Program-made: the position numbers and the translations under genes
Source of the DNA: Candidatus Zhuqueibacterota bacterium
Lineage (GTDB): Bacteria; Zhuqueibacterota; Zhuqueibacteria; Zhuqueibacterales; Zhuqueibacteraceae
Assembly (NCBI GenBank): GCA_022616415.1
Contig: JAKEEU010000359.1
Span: 1 to 64,000, forward strand
DNA: 64,000 nucleotides
Reading direction: 5' to 3'
The notes under the pieces: model-generated
The model's database searches: none
What the model saw: only the letters and a program-made list of their open reading frames with translations
Told to the model about the DNA's origin: nothing
Part shown: in pieces, positions 52,587 through 61,558 of the stretch
Numbering within the stretch: the first letter of the stretch is position 1
Layout of the letters: each line of letters starts with the position of its first letter

Positions 52587-53942
52587 TTACTCGTGCGGGG
52601 TGCGCAGCTCCGCCGGAATGGTGTTGGTGCCGCAGCCGAGCCGGACGATTTTCTTGCGGCCGTTTTTCACATCTTTCGTGGCGTTGCGCGTGTCGACCAC
52701 CAGCTTGGAGTGCTTCACGATCATCTCGTAATCGTAATCATCGTGGTTGGTGGCGATGATCACGCAATCCGCCGACTCGAGCAGCTTGACATCGAGCTTT
52801 TTGGAGTGATAAGCCTTGCCGCACACGCGCAGCGACGGCACGTAAGGATCGTTGTACATCAAATACCGGCCGCCGCGGTTGTACAGCAGTTCCATGACTT
52901 TGATCGCCGGCGAGTTGCGCGTGTCATCGACGTTTTTCTTGAAGGCGACGCCGAGCATGAGAATCTTGGAATTGGTGATGGCGGCGCCGTGCAGGCTCAA
53001 GGAGCGGATGATGAGATCCAAAACATAATACGGCATGTTCTCATTGGTCATTGCCGCCAGCTCGATGAAGTTGGTGTGGAAATCGTACTCTTTGGCTTTC
53101 CACGACAAGTAGTACGGATCGACGAGAATGCAATGGCCGCCGATGCCGGGACCGGGGAAAAACGGCATGAAGCCGAACGGCTTGGTGGCGGCGGCTTCGA
53201 CCACTTCCCAAATGTCGATGCCTTCCATGCGATCGCAAAGCTGCGCCAGCTCGTTCACCAACGCGATGTTTACCGAGCGGAAAATGTTTTCGAGCAGCTT
53301 GGTCATCTCGGCGGCTTTGGGCGAGGAGAGCTCCTTGACTTCGACGATGACTTGGCGGGAAATCGCCGAGGCGAGTCTGGTGCATTTTTTCGTCACGCCG
53401 CCGACGACGATCGGGGTGTTGGCCGTGGTAAATTTTCTGTTGCCCGGGTCGATGCGCTCCGGCGAGAAGGCCAGATAGAAATCCTTGCCCACCTTCAAGC
53501 CCGTCTCTTCCAAAATCGGCTGCAACACTTTTTCGGTGGTCTCCGGGTAGGTGGTGGATTTCAGAATGACGAGCTGCTCCCGGCGCAACCCGCCGGCGAT
53601 GCCTTTGGCGGAATCGACGATGTAAGAGACGTCCGGCTCTTTGTTGTCGGTGAACGGCGTCGGCACGCAAATGTAGACGACGTCGCAGGCGCCGATGCGA
53701 TCGTAGTTGGTGGCGCCGGAAAGCTTGCCGGCCCTCACCAGCTCGCGCAAATTGTTGCCGTCAACGTCGGCGATGTAGTTTTCGCCGTGATTGAGCTTGA
53801 CGATTTTTTCTTGGCTCACGTCAATGCCGAGCACTTCGTAGCCGGCCGCGGCATATTCCACGGACAGAGGCAGGCCGACGTAGCCCAAGCCGATCACACC
53901 GACCTTTGCGGTTTTGTCTTCGATTTTAATTTCAAGACTCAC
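52587..53942 (-). CDS. UDP-N-acetylhexosamine 6-dehydrogenase (WbpA-like)
   Basis: The NAD-binding N-terminal domain is VGVIGLGYVGLPLSVEYAAA with the acidic D of LGIDVSQEKI. The catalytic core has TNMI-type loops FSPERIDPGNRKFTTANTPI, the helical dimer core with LVNELAQLCDR, and the catalytic Cys in GPGIGGHCILVDPYYLSWKA (Pro of HCIP is replaced by Leu). The C-terminal UDP-sugar domain has VAFKKNVDDTRNSPAIKVME and VDTRNATKDVK. The overall pattern fits WbpA-type enzymes converting UDP-GlcNAc to UDP-GlcNAcA rather than UDP-glucose. It supplies the acidic sugar of the polysaccharide. It lies between the transferase fusion and rfbB on the minus strand. Confidence 0.93.
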   Translation of the reverse strand: MSLEIKIEDKTAKVGVIGLGYVGLPLSVEYAAAGYEVLGIDVSQEKIVKLNHGENYIADVDGNNLRELVRAGKLSGATNYDRIGACDVVYICVPTPFTDNKEPDVSYIVDSAKGIAGGLRREQLVILKSTTYPETTEKVLQPILEETGLKVGKDFYLAFSPERIDPGNRKFTTANTPIVVGGVTKKCTRLASAISRQVIVEVKELSSPKAAEMTKLLENIFRSVNIALVNELAQLCDRMEGIDIWEVVEAAATKPFGFMPFFPGPGIGGHCILVDPYYLSWKAKEYDFHTNFIELAAMTNENMPYYVLDLIIRSLSLHGAAITNSKILMLGVAFKKNVDDTRNSPAIKVMELLYNRGGRYLMYNDPYVPSLRVCGKAYHSKKLDVKLLESADCVIIATNHDDYDYEMIVKHSKLVVDTRNATKDVKNGRKKIVRLGCGTNTIPAELRTPHE

Positions 53943-54030
53943 AGGAGGTCTCCTTGAAACTTAGTCCTAGTGCAAGAAGCAGATGGTTGATCTCTTTAAA
54001 TTGAAATCTTTACGGAAAAATAAAACTTTA

Positions 54031-54108
54031 GCTCACGGAATAGAACTCACACGGAAGTAAAAGATTTTTTTATAATTCATTTCCGTGAGCCGTTCCACTT
54101 CCGTGAGC
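54031..54108. repeat. Inverted repeat with GCTCACGGAA / TTCCGTGAGC arms
   Basis: GCTCACGGAA (54031-54040) is complementary to TTCCGTGAGC at both 54081-54090 and 54099-54108, with intervening ACTCACACGGAAGT. The same arms, at a similar distance, occur at 46250-46328, and the small CCCGCCTTGCGG motif lies nearby in both. It separates the two dehydrogenase/dehydratase genes. Confidence 0.6.
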
Positions 54109-54157
54109 GATTTTTTCCTTTTAATTATCCCGCCTTGCGGAATCAACGTTGGGCTTT

Positions 54158-55162
54158 TTATAGAGCCATCTTGTAGTTTTTTTTGTAAAACTCGAGATAC
54201 TCGCCGCTTTTCAATTTTTCCCACCACCAACGGTTTTGGGCATACCAGCCAATGGTAAATTCGAGCGCGGTTTTAAAATCGTGTTTCGGTTTCCAGCCGA
54301 GCGCCGCCAGCTTGCTCGTGTCCAGTGAATAACGCCGGTCGTGGCCCAGGCGGTCATTCACAAAAGTCATTAGGTTCTTGGGTTTGTTCAAAGCCGCGAG
54401 AATCATCTCGGTGATTTCGAGATTATTGTGCTCGTTGCCGCCGCCGATGTTATAAACTTCACCGTCCTTGCCGTGCGCTAAAAGAAAATCGATGGCGTCG
54501 CAATGATCTTCAACGTAAATCCAATCGCGGACATTTTTGCCGTCGCCGTAAATGGGCAGCGGCTTGTCCTCGAGCGCATTGGTGACAAAAAGCGGAATCA
54601 GTTTTTCCGGATATTGGTACGGCCCGAAATTGTTCGAGCCGCGCGTGATGATGACCGGCAGGCCATAAGTCACAAAATACGAATAGGCCAATCGATCCGC
54701 TCCTGCTTTCGAGGCCGAGTACGGGCTGGACGGCATCAGTGCAGCGGTTTCCCTGAACGCGCCTTGCTCGATGCTGCCGTAAACTTCGTCGGTCGAAATT
54801 TGGATGAATTTTTTGACGCGGTGCCAGCGCGCCGCCTCGAGCAGCAAGAACGCGCCAAAAACGTCGGTGCGGATGAAAGCATCCGGTGCGCCGATCGATC
54901 GATCCACGTGGCTCTCCGCGGCAAAATTCACCACGGCGTCGATTCCGGCCATATACTGATCCACCAGCATGGCGTCGCAAATATCGCCTTGCACGAAGCG
55001 ATGGCGCGGATTATTCTCCACGTCGCGCAAGTTGTCGAGGTTGCCGGCATACGTCAGCTTGTCGAAATTAATGATGGAGATGTCATGATATTTTTGCAGG
55101 AGATGGCGAATATAATTGCTGCCAATGAAACCGGCCCCGCCGGTTACCAAAAATCTTTGCAT
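54158..55162 (-). CDS. rfbB: dTDP-glucose 4,6-dehydratase
   Basis: The SDR motifs are complete: MQRFLVTGGAGFIGSNYIRH (NAD loop), the catalytic STDEVYGS (Thr-Asp-Glu), and the YSASKAG (Tyr-x3-Lys), with RGSNNFGPYQYPEKLIPLFV and YGDGKNVRDWIYVEDHCDAI. It converts dTDP-glucose to dTDP-4-keto-6-deoxyglucose, the precursor of dTDP-rhamnose and other deoxysugars. Length (334) is usual. The other rml genes (rfbA, rfbC, rfbD) are not in the window. The presence of rfbB here supports a deoxyhexose in the polysaccharide, in line with the WbbL-like GT2. Confidence 0.95.
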   Translation of the reverse strand: MQRFLVTGGAGFIGSNYIRHLLQKYHDISIINFDKLTYAGNLDNLRDVENNPRHRFVQGDICDAMLVDQYMAGIDAVVNFAAESHVDRSIGAPDAFIRTDVFGAFLLLEAARWHRVKKFIQISTDEVYGSIEQGAFRETAALMPSSPYSASKAGADRLAYSYFVTYGLPVIITRGSNNFGPYQYPEKLIPLFVTNALEDKPLPIYGDGKNVRDWIYVEDHCDAIDFLLAHGKDGEVYNIGGGNEHNNLEITEMILAALNKPKNLMTFVNDRLGHDRRYSLDTSKLAALGWKPKHDFKTALEFTIGWYAQNRWWWEKLKSGEYLEFYKKNYKMAL

Positions 55163-55441
55163 AATGGCTCCACAGTTGTCAATCAGAATTTCTCATCGGG
55201 TTTGGAGTTAAACATCCCTTGATTTCCGTGTCCGTTCATCCAGTCCACGCTCATCCGCCCCCCTAATCCGTGGATATTAGCCTTAAATTTACGGAATAAG
55301 AAAATGAAAGTCAACCTTTTATCCCTCTGTGAAGTAAACTAAATACCTGCAGCAGTTTTATTGCGGGCATAAAATTTGTGAAACAATCATTTAGTAGCCT
55401 CTTTAAAGATTCGGCGAAACTCGGTGCAGCCCGGCGGAAAA

Positions 55442-56470
55442 TTATGTCCGCCGCTTCCAAGCTCGTGCAGCGATTGCTGCCAAGCCCGCCATGCCATATT
55501 CCACCCATTTCACCCAAGCCGATTCTTGCCATAGGCCGGTGCGCGCGTAGCCGTCCAAAATCCAATAAGCCAGAAATATTGTGGCACTCCAGGTAATCCA
55601 ACCGGGTTGGCGCGCGAGGCACAAAAGCGGCAAAATCCACAACAGATACCACGGCTGCACGGTCGGCGAGAGCAAAAAAAACACGCCGAGCACGTTGAGA
55701 GCGAGGGCGGGCCAGGCGAGGACAAAGGGCGGAGGGCAAAGAGCCGAGGGCTGAGGGCAGGGGGCGGAGGGCAATGCTTTTATGGCTTGCCAATAGTTTC
55801 GCCATTGTATGACGACAAAGCTCAAAAACATGCCGGCCATCAGCAGTTTGGTGATGAGTAACGCGAGATCGACGCGGCGGGTGGTGAGCACTTCGTTGGT
55901 AATTTCCCAATCCGCTGGAATCATGAGCATTTTGACCAAGCCCTCCGGCAGCAGCGCGTGAATCGGCTCGTAAAACAGCGCGAAGACCGAGTCATTGAAA
56001 CGCCATTTCGCTGCATACACCGCCAGTCCGGAAATGAGATTGCCGCCGGCGAAAGGCAAATACGAAAAAAAAGCGAAGATCGCCCATACGAGCGGGCGAT
56101 TGTATGTGGTTTGGGAAATCTCAATTTGAGTTCGATGATCCGCCAATCTCCGGATGACCACGGCGAAAATCAAGAATTGCACTGTAATGCCAAGAAAAAA
56201 AGTCACCAGTTGCTGGCGGAAGCTTGTCAAGACGAGATCGAGCTGCGTTAACGGCAAGAGGGTGAGGCGCTTGCTCGCGGCGAGGGCGCCGGTTGGCTGC
56301 ACGGCGCTCGCAGCCGGGCCGCCAAGCTGCGCGAGCACGAAGCACAGCCACAAGGTGAATAGACCTCCGGCGATGCAAAGAATGGCGGGAAAGTTAATCG
56401 TTGCCGTTTGTTTCTTCTCCTCTGCCCGGTTTGACGCAGACACGGATAAGAGGGATTGGCTTTTTTTCAT
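55442..56470 (-). CDS. Multi-spanning membrane protein, GT87/DUF2029-like C-terminus, with repeat-encoded insertion
   Basis: Eight or so hydrophobic segments are present. The C-terminal LSPTVQPWYLLWILPLLCLA is typical of GT87/DUF2029-type polyprenyl-phosphate mannosyltransferases (the P-W-Y-L-L-W loop), but the N-terminal catalytic Asp region of such enzymes is not seen; at 342 residues it is shorter than the usual 400-450. Residues about 232-252 (KALPSAPCPQPSALCPPPFV) are encoded by the 7-base-period tract at 55722-55774 and lie in a loop between two helices, as a low-complexity insertion. The protein is either a truncated or reduced enzyme. It is followed by no obvious partner and ends the polysaccharide locus. 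Confidence 0.65.
   Translation of the reverse strand: MKKSQSLLSVSASNRAEEKKQTATINFPAILCIAGGLFTLWLCFVLAQLGGPAASAVQPTGALAASKRLTLLPLTQLDLVLTSFRQQLVTFFLGITVQFLIFAVVIRRLADHRTQIEISQTTYNRPLVWAIFAFFSYLPFAGGNLISGLAVYAAKWRFNDSVFALFYEPIHALLPEGLVKMLMIPADWEITNEVLTTRRVDLALLITKLLMAGMFLSFVVIQWRNYWQAIKALPSAPCPQPSALCPPPFVLAWPALALNVLGVFFLLSPTVQPWYLLWILPLLCLARQPGWITWSATIFLAYWILDGYARTGLWQESAWVKWVEYGMAGLAAIAARAWKRRT
55722..55774. repeat. Heptamer-period repeat tract inside a reading frame
   Basis: Seven-base units of the form CNNRGGG (CAAAGGG, CGGAGGG, CCGAGGG, CTGAGGG, CAGGGGG, CGGAGGG) continue for about 52 bases within the membrane-protein gene without breaking its frame. It is the same family as the tract in clpS at 7982-8072. 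Confidence 0.75.
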
Positions 56471-56682
56471 GCAAAGGTTTCGACACGTGTCATTAAAAAT
56501 TCGCTAATTCTTTCGATTAACGTTTGCGCCGGGCAAATCATTCCCATACGGTGCTGTCACAATCTGCTTGCATCTTATGACGGTTTTGCTTATCCTATTT
56601 TTGCATGAATCTATCACGGTGGAATGGTGACCAGACGCGGAGGACGCACGTGATCGTGCCGCCACCGCCTTCGTCGAGCACG

Positions 56683-57405
56683 ATGATGGCCGTCATCATC
56701 GCCGGCCTGCTCTGCAATCTAAATTTTTTGATGGCGCAAGAGCGGACGGGCCATTTGCGCGGCCGCGTGGAACTGAAGCAGCCGGTGATGGGTGACAGCC
56801 GCATCATCAGTAAAGACATTAGCGGCGTTTATCAAAAAACGGCGACGTTGGCGCCTTCGGCTTACGAGCCGCCGAGCTTCGTCGTCTATATTGAGAATGC
56901 GCCGTTCACTCGTCGTGGCCAGCCCTCCGAAAGATCGGCTAAAATCAGCCAGGACAGCTCTGCCAAAAAAGGAGTTTTGGCGCGTCCCCGCTTCGTTATG
57001 GATCAACGCGATCTGACCTTTGCGCCCCACGTGCTGCCGATCCTGGCCGGCTCGACGGTGGAGTTTCCCAACAGCGACCCGGTTTATCACAACGTTTTTT
57101 CGTTCAGCAAAACCAAAATTTTCGATTTGGGCCGATACCCCACCGGCCGCACCAAAGCCGTGACGTTCAACGAACCCGGGCTGGTCAAAGTGTATTGCGA
57201 CATGCACTCACAAATGAACGCGTTCATTTTGGTGCTGGCAAACCCGTATTTTACGCTCACCGACGAGCAGGGCAATTATTGGATTCGTGAGGTCCCGGCC
57301 GGAACCTATCAAGTGAAGGCATGGTTTGCGCGCTTGCCGGAAAAAACCGCCGGTGTTACGATTCGCGGCGGCGAGACCGCAACGTTGAATTTTGAATTTC
57401 CCTAA
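56683..57405 (+). CDS. Secreted cupredoxin-like protein
   Basis: The start at 56683 gives a signal peptide (MMAVIIAGLLCNLNFLMAQ); open codons to 56605 are Pro/Ser-rich and unlike a signal. The domain at about 125-205 has VLPILAGSTVEFPNSDPVYH and VKVYCDMHSQMNAFILVLAN. The His of VYHN with the Cys, His and Met of YCDMHSQM form a type-1 copper site pattern (H...C-x2-H-x2-M), as in plastocyanin-like domains. The last 60 residues (DEQGNYWIREVPAGTYQVKA, TIRGGETATLNFEF) form a carboxypeptidase-regulatory-like sandwich. It may carry electrons or bind copper in the periplasm. It sits 258 bases before the porin-like gene. Confidence 0.78.
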   Translation: MMAVIIAGLLCNLNFLMAQERTGHLRGRVELKQPVMGDSRIISKDISGVYQKTATLAPSAYEPPSFVVYIENAPFTRRGQPSERSAKISQDSSAKKGVLARPRFVMDQRDLTFAPHVLPILAGSTVEFPNSDPVYHNVFSFSKTKIFDLGRYPTGRTKAVTFNEPGLVKVYCDMHSQMNAFILVLANPYFTLTDEQGNYWIREVPAGTYQVKAWFARLPEKTAGVTIRGGETATLNFEFP

Positions 57406-57662
57406 CGCGGACGGTGTGAACGAACGCGGGCGATGGGTCTTGCATTGGCGGGGCGCAACCCTGCGAGTGTAGCCCAACAAAGCACAAAGTCTTCGCTTGC
57501 AGAATTAAAAATCCCGCTGAATTGATAACGCTGAAAAAGTCTGATTACTGCATGAGAACCGCAACGAACGAAAAACTTGGTCTTTTTAAAGTTAAACTTT
57601 TGCTTTTTCGGCAAATATTTTTCCTGTTTGGTTGTCCCGCGTTGCGGGATCAAGGGAAAGCC

Positions 57663-58991
57663 ATGGTTTCCGCGTTTGTCCATGCCGTCCGCGTTAGTGT
57701 TTGCCGTTTGCCTTTTTCTTTTTTCTTTTTGTTTTTTGCTGCAAGCGCCGCGAGCCAACCCACCATCGATTTGGGCGGCATTATCACGGTTAATTACCTT
57801 GATGGCGGTGACGGCAAAAGCCCGCTTGTCCACAACGACGGGCTGCCCGGCTTCGAGCTGGTGGGCGATTTATTCATGAATGTGCGCGTGAGCGAAGAGG
57901 CCTCGGCTTTTGTCGAGCTGGAAACCGTGCGCGGCTGGAACGTGCAGTTGTACAGCGGCTCGCTTACTTATAAAATTTCCCGAGACCGCCTGAAAATTGA
58001 AGCCGGAAAATTCGTTGCGCCGTTTGGAAACTTTCTTCCCCGGCGTTTTGCGCCGCAAAATTTTTTGTACGGCTTTCCTCTGCACTACGAGTATCGCACC
58101 GGCCTCGTCACCAACGACGTTCCCGACAATAATCAAGACCTGCTCAAGGCGCGGGGCGCCGGACGAGGAGATTACAACCAACCGAGCGCAAACGCTCATA
58201 TCGATTTTTCAGCATCCGAGCGAACGATGAGCAAACCTTTTCTTACCGTGGCGAACGGACAAGCGGCTGCGCCGGCACAACTGCTGACCGGACACATCGT
58301 TAGTGGCAACGACGGCGTCAAAGTGATTGCCAAGGAAAGTTATATCACCGGCGTGCAATTTTTTGGCAGCTTTAGCGGGTTCGGTTATAGTGTAGGGCTG
58401 GCGAACGGCGCGCTTTCCAATCCGGCCGATTTGAACGTCAGCAAAAGGCCGATGATATTCGGTCGCCTGCACGTGCAGCCGGCGATCGGCCTCAAGATCG
58501 GCGTCTCGGCGGCGAGCGGCGGTTATTTGAATCACCAGCTCGTCAAAAGCCAGCATTCGGATTTGCAGCCGGAAAAATATGCTCAACACGTTGCCGGCCT
58601 CGATGTCGAATACAGCCGGGGCTATTTGGTGTTTTTCGGCGAGGGCGTCTTCAGCCGTTGGCAAAGCCCGTTTATCAGCGGCGATCTGGACGCGCTGGCT
58701 TTCTCCGTGGAGGTGCGCTATAAAATTTTGCCGCGCCTGTTTGTGGCCGCGCGTTACGGCCGCCTTGATTTTTCCGAAATTGCCGATGCGCAAGACGTGG
58801 ATGCCGACGGGAAGCTGACGGAGCCGTGGGAATTTCCGGTTTGGCGCTTGGAATCGGGCGCCGGTTATTATCTCTCGCGCCACGCGCTTTTAAAAGCGGT
58901 TTGGCAAATCAACCGCACCCAGGAGCTGAACCCCGGCAGCGACGATCCGGCCGACGACCTCGTTGCAGTTCAAATGACCGTGTTCTATTAA
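57663..58991 (+). CDS. Outer-membrane porin-like beta-barrel protein
   Basis: With the ATG at 57663 (preceded by AAGGGAAAG) the protein has a signal peptide (LPFSFFFLFFAASAASQ) and about 400 residues of alternating hydrophobic/polar strands: DLFMNVRVSEEASAFVELET, GSLTYKISRDRLKIEAGKFV, VQFFGSFSGFGYSVGLANGA, RLHVQPAIGLKIGVSAASGG and RLFVAARYGRLDF, ending in an aromatic (VQMTVFY), as outer-membrane barrels do. The closest type is a phosphate-selective or general porin; the substrate is unknown. Upstream in-frame codons (to 57522) cross a palindrome and are unlikely to be translated. Confidence 0.75.
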   Translation: MVSAFVHAVRVSVCRLPFSFFFLFFAASAASQPTIDLGGIITVNYLDGGDGKSPLVHNDGLPGFELVGDLFMNVRVSEEASAFVELETVRGWNVQLYSGSLTYKISRDRLKIEAGKFVAPFGNFLPRRFAPQNFLYGFPLHYEYRTGLVTNDVPDNNQDLLKARGAGRGDYNQPSANAHIDFSASERTMSKPFLTVANGQAAAPAQLLTGHIVSGNDGVKVIAKESYITGVQFFGSFSGFGYSVGLANGALSNPADLNVSKRPMIFGRLHVQPAIGLKIGVSAASGGYLNHQLVKSQHSDLQPEKYAQHVAGLDVEYSRGYLVFFGEGVFSRWQSPFISGDLDALAFSVEVRYKILPRLFVAARYGRLDFSEIADAQDVDADGKLTEPWEFPVWRLESGAGYYLSRHALLKAVWQINRTQELNPGSDDPADDLVAVQMTVFY

Positions 58992-59046
58992 CACACGGAC
59001 GGAACACGGATGGGATGGACGACAGCGGACTAACGACGGGCGGGAT
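58991..59046. repeat. Heptamer-like tract between porin and kinase genes
   Basis: The sequence reads in about 7-base steps with CGG (CACGGAC, GGAACACGG, GGATGGACG, CAGCGGAC), directly after the porin stop codon. It separates the porin gene from the histidine kinase gene at 59082. Confidence 0.4.
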
Positions 59047-59081
59047 GAACAAAAGTTGCATCATTCAAAAGAAGTCTTTCG

Positions 59082-61106
59082 ATGAGCACACGCAGGTGGC
59101 CACAACTTTTTTTGCCGAAAGCGCTCAGGACGTCGCGCAGCCTGAAGGGAAAAATATTTTTGGCGCTGGCGGCGACGGTTTTGCTTGCCATCATCTCGAT
59201 CTTTTTGGTGCTCAATTATTTTTTGCGCCGGCAGATTTTCGAGACGCTCCACGACGAAGTGCGGCGGGCGGCGCGCTTGTTCGTTTTGCTGCAGCAGCGC
59301 GAGAGCGTGCATCAGATGCTGGAAAGAAGCCGGCTGTTGACGAGCGCGCCGCAGCTCAAAGCGGCGCTCGATACAGGCCATCCCCTGACCGTGCAGGATG
59401 TGCTGGAACCACTTTTTCAGAGCGTCTTCATTGCCACGGAAGAAAACAATTTCTTTTTCTCACACGACAATCAGGTCAACGGCGGGCCGGCGCCGCGGCC
59501 CGACCTTCAAATCGCGGATAACAACTCGCGGGCGCTTTCGGAAAACACGCCGGAACGATTCAGCGATCTTTGTGTGATCTACAACCGCGAGGGGAAGATG
59601 GTGACGGCCATGGTGCGCTTTTCACCGAGCAGCCGGATCAGCAGCGAAGCCTCGTCCCGATTTATCCTGCCCGATTCGTTGTTGCTCCCGGCCTTGCAAG
59701 GGCGCGAACGCGTGGCGATCTGGCAGAATCAACATGGCGCTTGGTGGGGCGTGCTGGTGCCAATCTGGGCTGGGGGATCGCCGCTTGGCCCCTCGCTGCT
59801 TGGCGCGCTGGCTTTGGGCATGCGCCTGGATGATGCTTATGCGCTGCGCATGAAAGCGTTGGTGGGGAGCGAAGTCGCTGTTGTATTAGCCGGCGAGGTG
59901 GTCGCCGTTTCGCGCTCCGATCTCGAGCGCGGACAATTGGCGGCGGCCAAGACGCACGACTTCTCATCCGACCGCCTGAAAGAGTTCGCTATTAACGATG
60001 AAAGATTTTTGGCAACCAGCTTGCCGTGGTTTGAAGAGGAATCCGACGACGACGTGATTTTGTTTCGCTCGATTGACAGCTCCATTCAGCCGCTGCTGCG
60101 CCCGGTGCAAGGCACGCTTTCCATCGTCGGCCTCGGCGCTTTTCTCGCGGCGTTGGTGATCAGCCTTTTGGTCTCTCGAACCATCACCCAGCCCATCGCC
60201 AAGCTTGTCGATGCCGCGCACGCGGCCAGCGCCGGGCAGCTCGATCAACCCATTCAAATCTCTTCGGCCGATGAAATCGGCTATCTGGCGCGCCGCTTCG
60301 AGGCGATGCGCCAATCGCTCAAGCTGCAAATGGAAAAGCTGACCGAGCTTAACGCCGATCTCAGCGAGCGCAATCTCGAGCTCGAGAGCGCGCTCGACCA
60401 ATTGCGCCGCGCCCAGGAGGAGCTGGTGAAATCCGAAAAACTGGCCGCCGCCGGCAAACTGACCGCGCAGCTCTCGCACGAGATCAACAATCCCATTCAC
60501 AACATCCGCAGTTGCCTGGAGACGGCGCTGAAGAAAATGCCGGAGCAGCTTGCAGGGCGGCAATTCGTGCAACTGGCGCACGACGAGATTCTCCGCATCG
60601 GCAAGCTGGTGCGGCAAATGCTGGATTTTTACCGCTTCGGGAAAACCGAGCTGCAGGCGATTGACCTCAACCAGGCAATCGTCGAAGTGCTCGACAGCTC
60701 GCAGCGCCGATTCGAAGAGCACAAAATTGCCGTCGAGCGCCGGCTCACTGCCGGGCTGCCGGCGGTGCGCGCCTCGCGCGATCAGATGAAGCAGGTGTTT
60801 CTCAACCTCATTCTCAACGCCGTCGAAGCGATGCCATGCGGCGGCAAATTAAAAGTGCAAACCTTGAAAGAGAACGGCTTCGTGCAGATTGCCATTGGCG
60901 ACACCGGCTGCGGCATTCCGCCGGAGAATTTGCCGAAAATTTTCGATACCTTTTTTACGACCAAACGTGCGGTGCACGGCGTCGGCCTCGGCTTGTCGGT
61001 GTGCTACAATATCGTGCACCAGCACGGCGGCACGATCGCGGTGGAAAGCGAGGTGGGAAAGGGGAGCACGTTTACGGTGAAGCTGCCGCTGGCGGAGAAG
61101 GAATAA
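59082..61106 (+). CDS. Sensor histidine kinase, NtrB-like, with HAMP domain
   Basis: A transmembrane helix at about 24-47 and another at about 344-365 bracket an extracytoplasmic sensor domain of about 300 residues. A HAMP domain (TITQPIAKLVDAAHAASAGQ, about 366-420) and a coiled coil (LTELNADLSERNLELESALD) follow. The kinase core has an H-box with His466 (LTAQLSHEINNPIHNIRSCL), an N-box (NLILNAVEAMP), G1 (IGDTGCGIPPE), F (IFDTFFTTK) and G2 (GVGLGLSVCYNIV). The H-box resembles those of NtrB-type kinases that pair with sigma-54 regulators. The cognate regulator is probably the NtrC-like protein at 62578, although a PIN cassette on the other strand lies between. The signal sensed is unknown. 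Confidence 0.93.
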   Translation: MSTRRWPQLFLPKALRTSRSLKGKIFLALAATVLLAIISIFLVLNYFLRRQIFETLHDEVRRAARLFVLLQQRESVHQMLERSRLLTSAPQLKAALDTGHPLTVQDVLEPLFQSVFIATEENNFFFSHDNQVNGGPAPRPDLQIADNNSRALSENTPERFSDLCVIYNREGKMVTAMVRFSPSSRISSEASSRFILPDSLLLPALQGRERVAIWQNQHGAWWGVLVPIWAGGSPLGPSLLGALALGMRLDDAYALRMKALVGSEVAVVLAGEVVAVSRSDLERGQLAAAKTHDFSSDRLKEFAINDERFLATSLPWFEEESDDDVILFRSIDSSIQPLLRPVQGTLSIVGLGAFLAALVISLLVSRTITQPIAKLVDAAHAASAGQLDQPIQISSADEIGYLARRFEAMRQSLKLQMEKLTELNADLSERNLELESALDQLRRAQEELVKSEKLAAAGKLTAQLSHEINNPIHNIRSCLETALKKMPEQLAGRQFVQLAHDEILRIGKLVRQMLDFYRFGKTELQAIDLNQAIVEVLDSSQRRFEEHKIAVERRLTAGLPAVRASRDQMKQVFLNLILNAVEAMPCGGKLKVQTLKENGFVQIAIGDTGCGIPPENLPKIFDTFFTTKRAVHGVGLGLSVCYNIVHQHGGTIAVESEVGKGSTFTVKLPLAEKE

Positions 61107-61154
61107 TTCCCAATAAAATGGAGTCAATTCGCTTTACAAGAATTTAAGCTTTGG

Positions 61155-61430
61155 TTATTTGCGGGGAATTGTTCTGCGGCGTTTTGCAGCGGTTTTGTAC
61201 TTGACGTGCTTCTTTTTAGAATGCGGCTTGATTTCATACATAAAAATTCGATCGCCACGTTTAACCATGCGGAAGCCATCTTCAGCAAGAGATTTGCGAA
61301 AATCTTTTTCCGTCGCTTCCAGCCATTCCAAAATGGATAATCCGCTTTCTTGTTGTTGGCGCTCCATCTCTTCCTGAATGCGATGTATCTCCCGCATGGT
61401 CGAGTCTTCTTTATAATTGTTACCGGTCAT
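61155..61430 (-). CDS. Small basic protein, duplicate partner of a PIN-domain gene
   Basis: The 91-residue protein (start at 61430, MTGNNYKEDSTMREIHRIQE) has a helical N-terminus (IQEEMERQQQ) and the core ILEWLEATEKDFRKSLAEDG / FRMVKRGDRIFMYEIKP, ending in a strongly basic tail (KYKTAAKRRRTIPRK). About two-thirds of its residues are shared with its neighbour at 61559-62002. It follows a PIN-domain gene, so it could be a duplicated antitoxin-like or accessory protein. I recognise no named family. The basic tail suggests nucleic-acid or membrane binding. Confidence 0.55.
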   Translation of the reverse strand: MTGNNYKEDSTMREIHRIQEEMERQQQESGLSILEWLEATEKDFRKSLAEDGFRMVKRGDRIFMYEIKPHSKKKHVKYKTAAKRRRTIPRK

Positions 61431-61558
61431 TATAGTAGGCACTGGGAATGGAGGTGTCGAGATATAACCGGGGTAATGAGTTTGCCATGTAAAGGCCTTC
61501 GAATGCACGCACGTTACGATCAACCTAATTTTCTGCATAACAAAATTGGTGCTGCCTT

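Noticed and set aside
55311-55910. Minus-strand 199-codon ORF overlapping the GT87-like gene
   Set aside because: It is an alternate frame of the same strand through the repeat tract, with Arg/Pro-rich shadow character.
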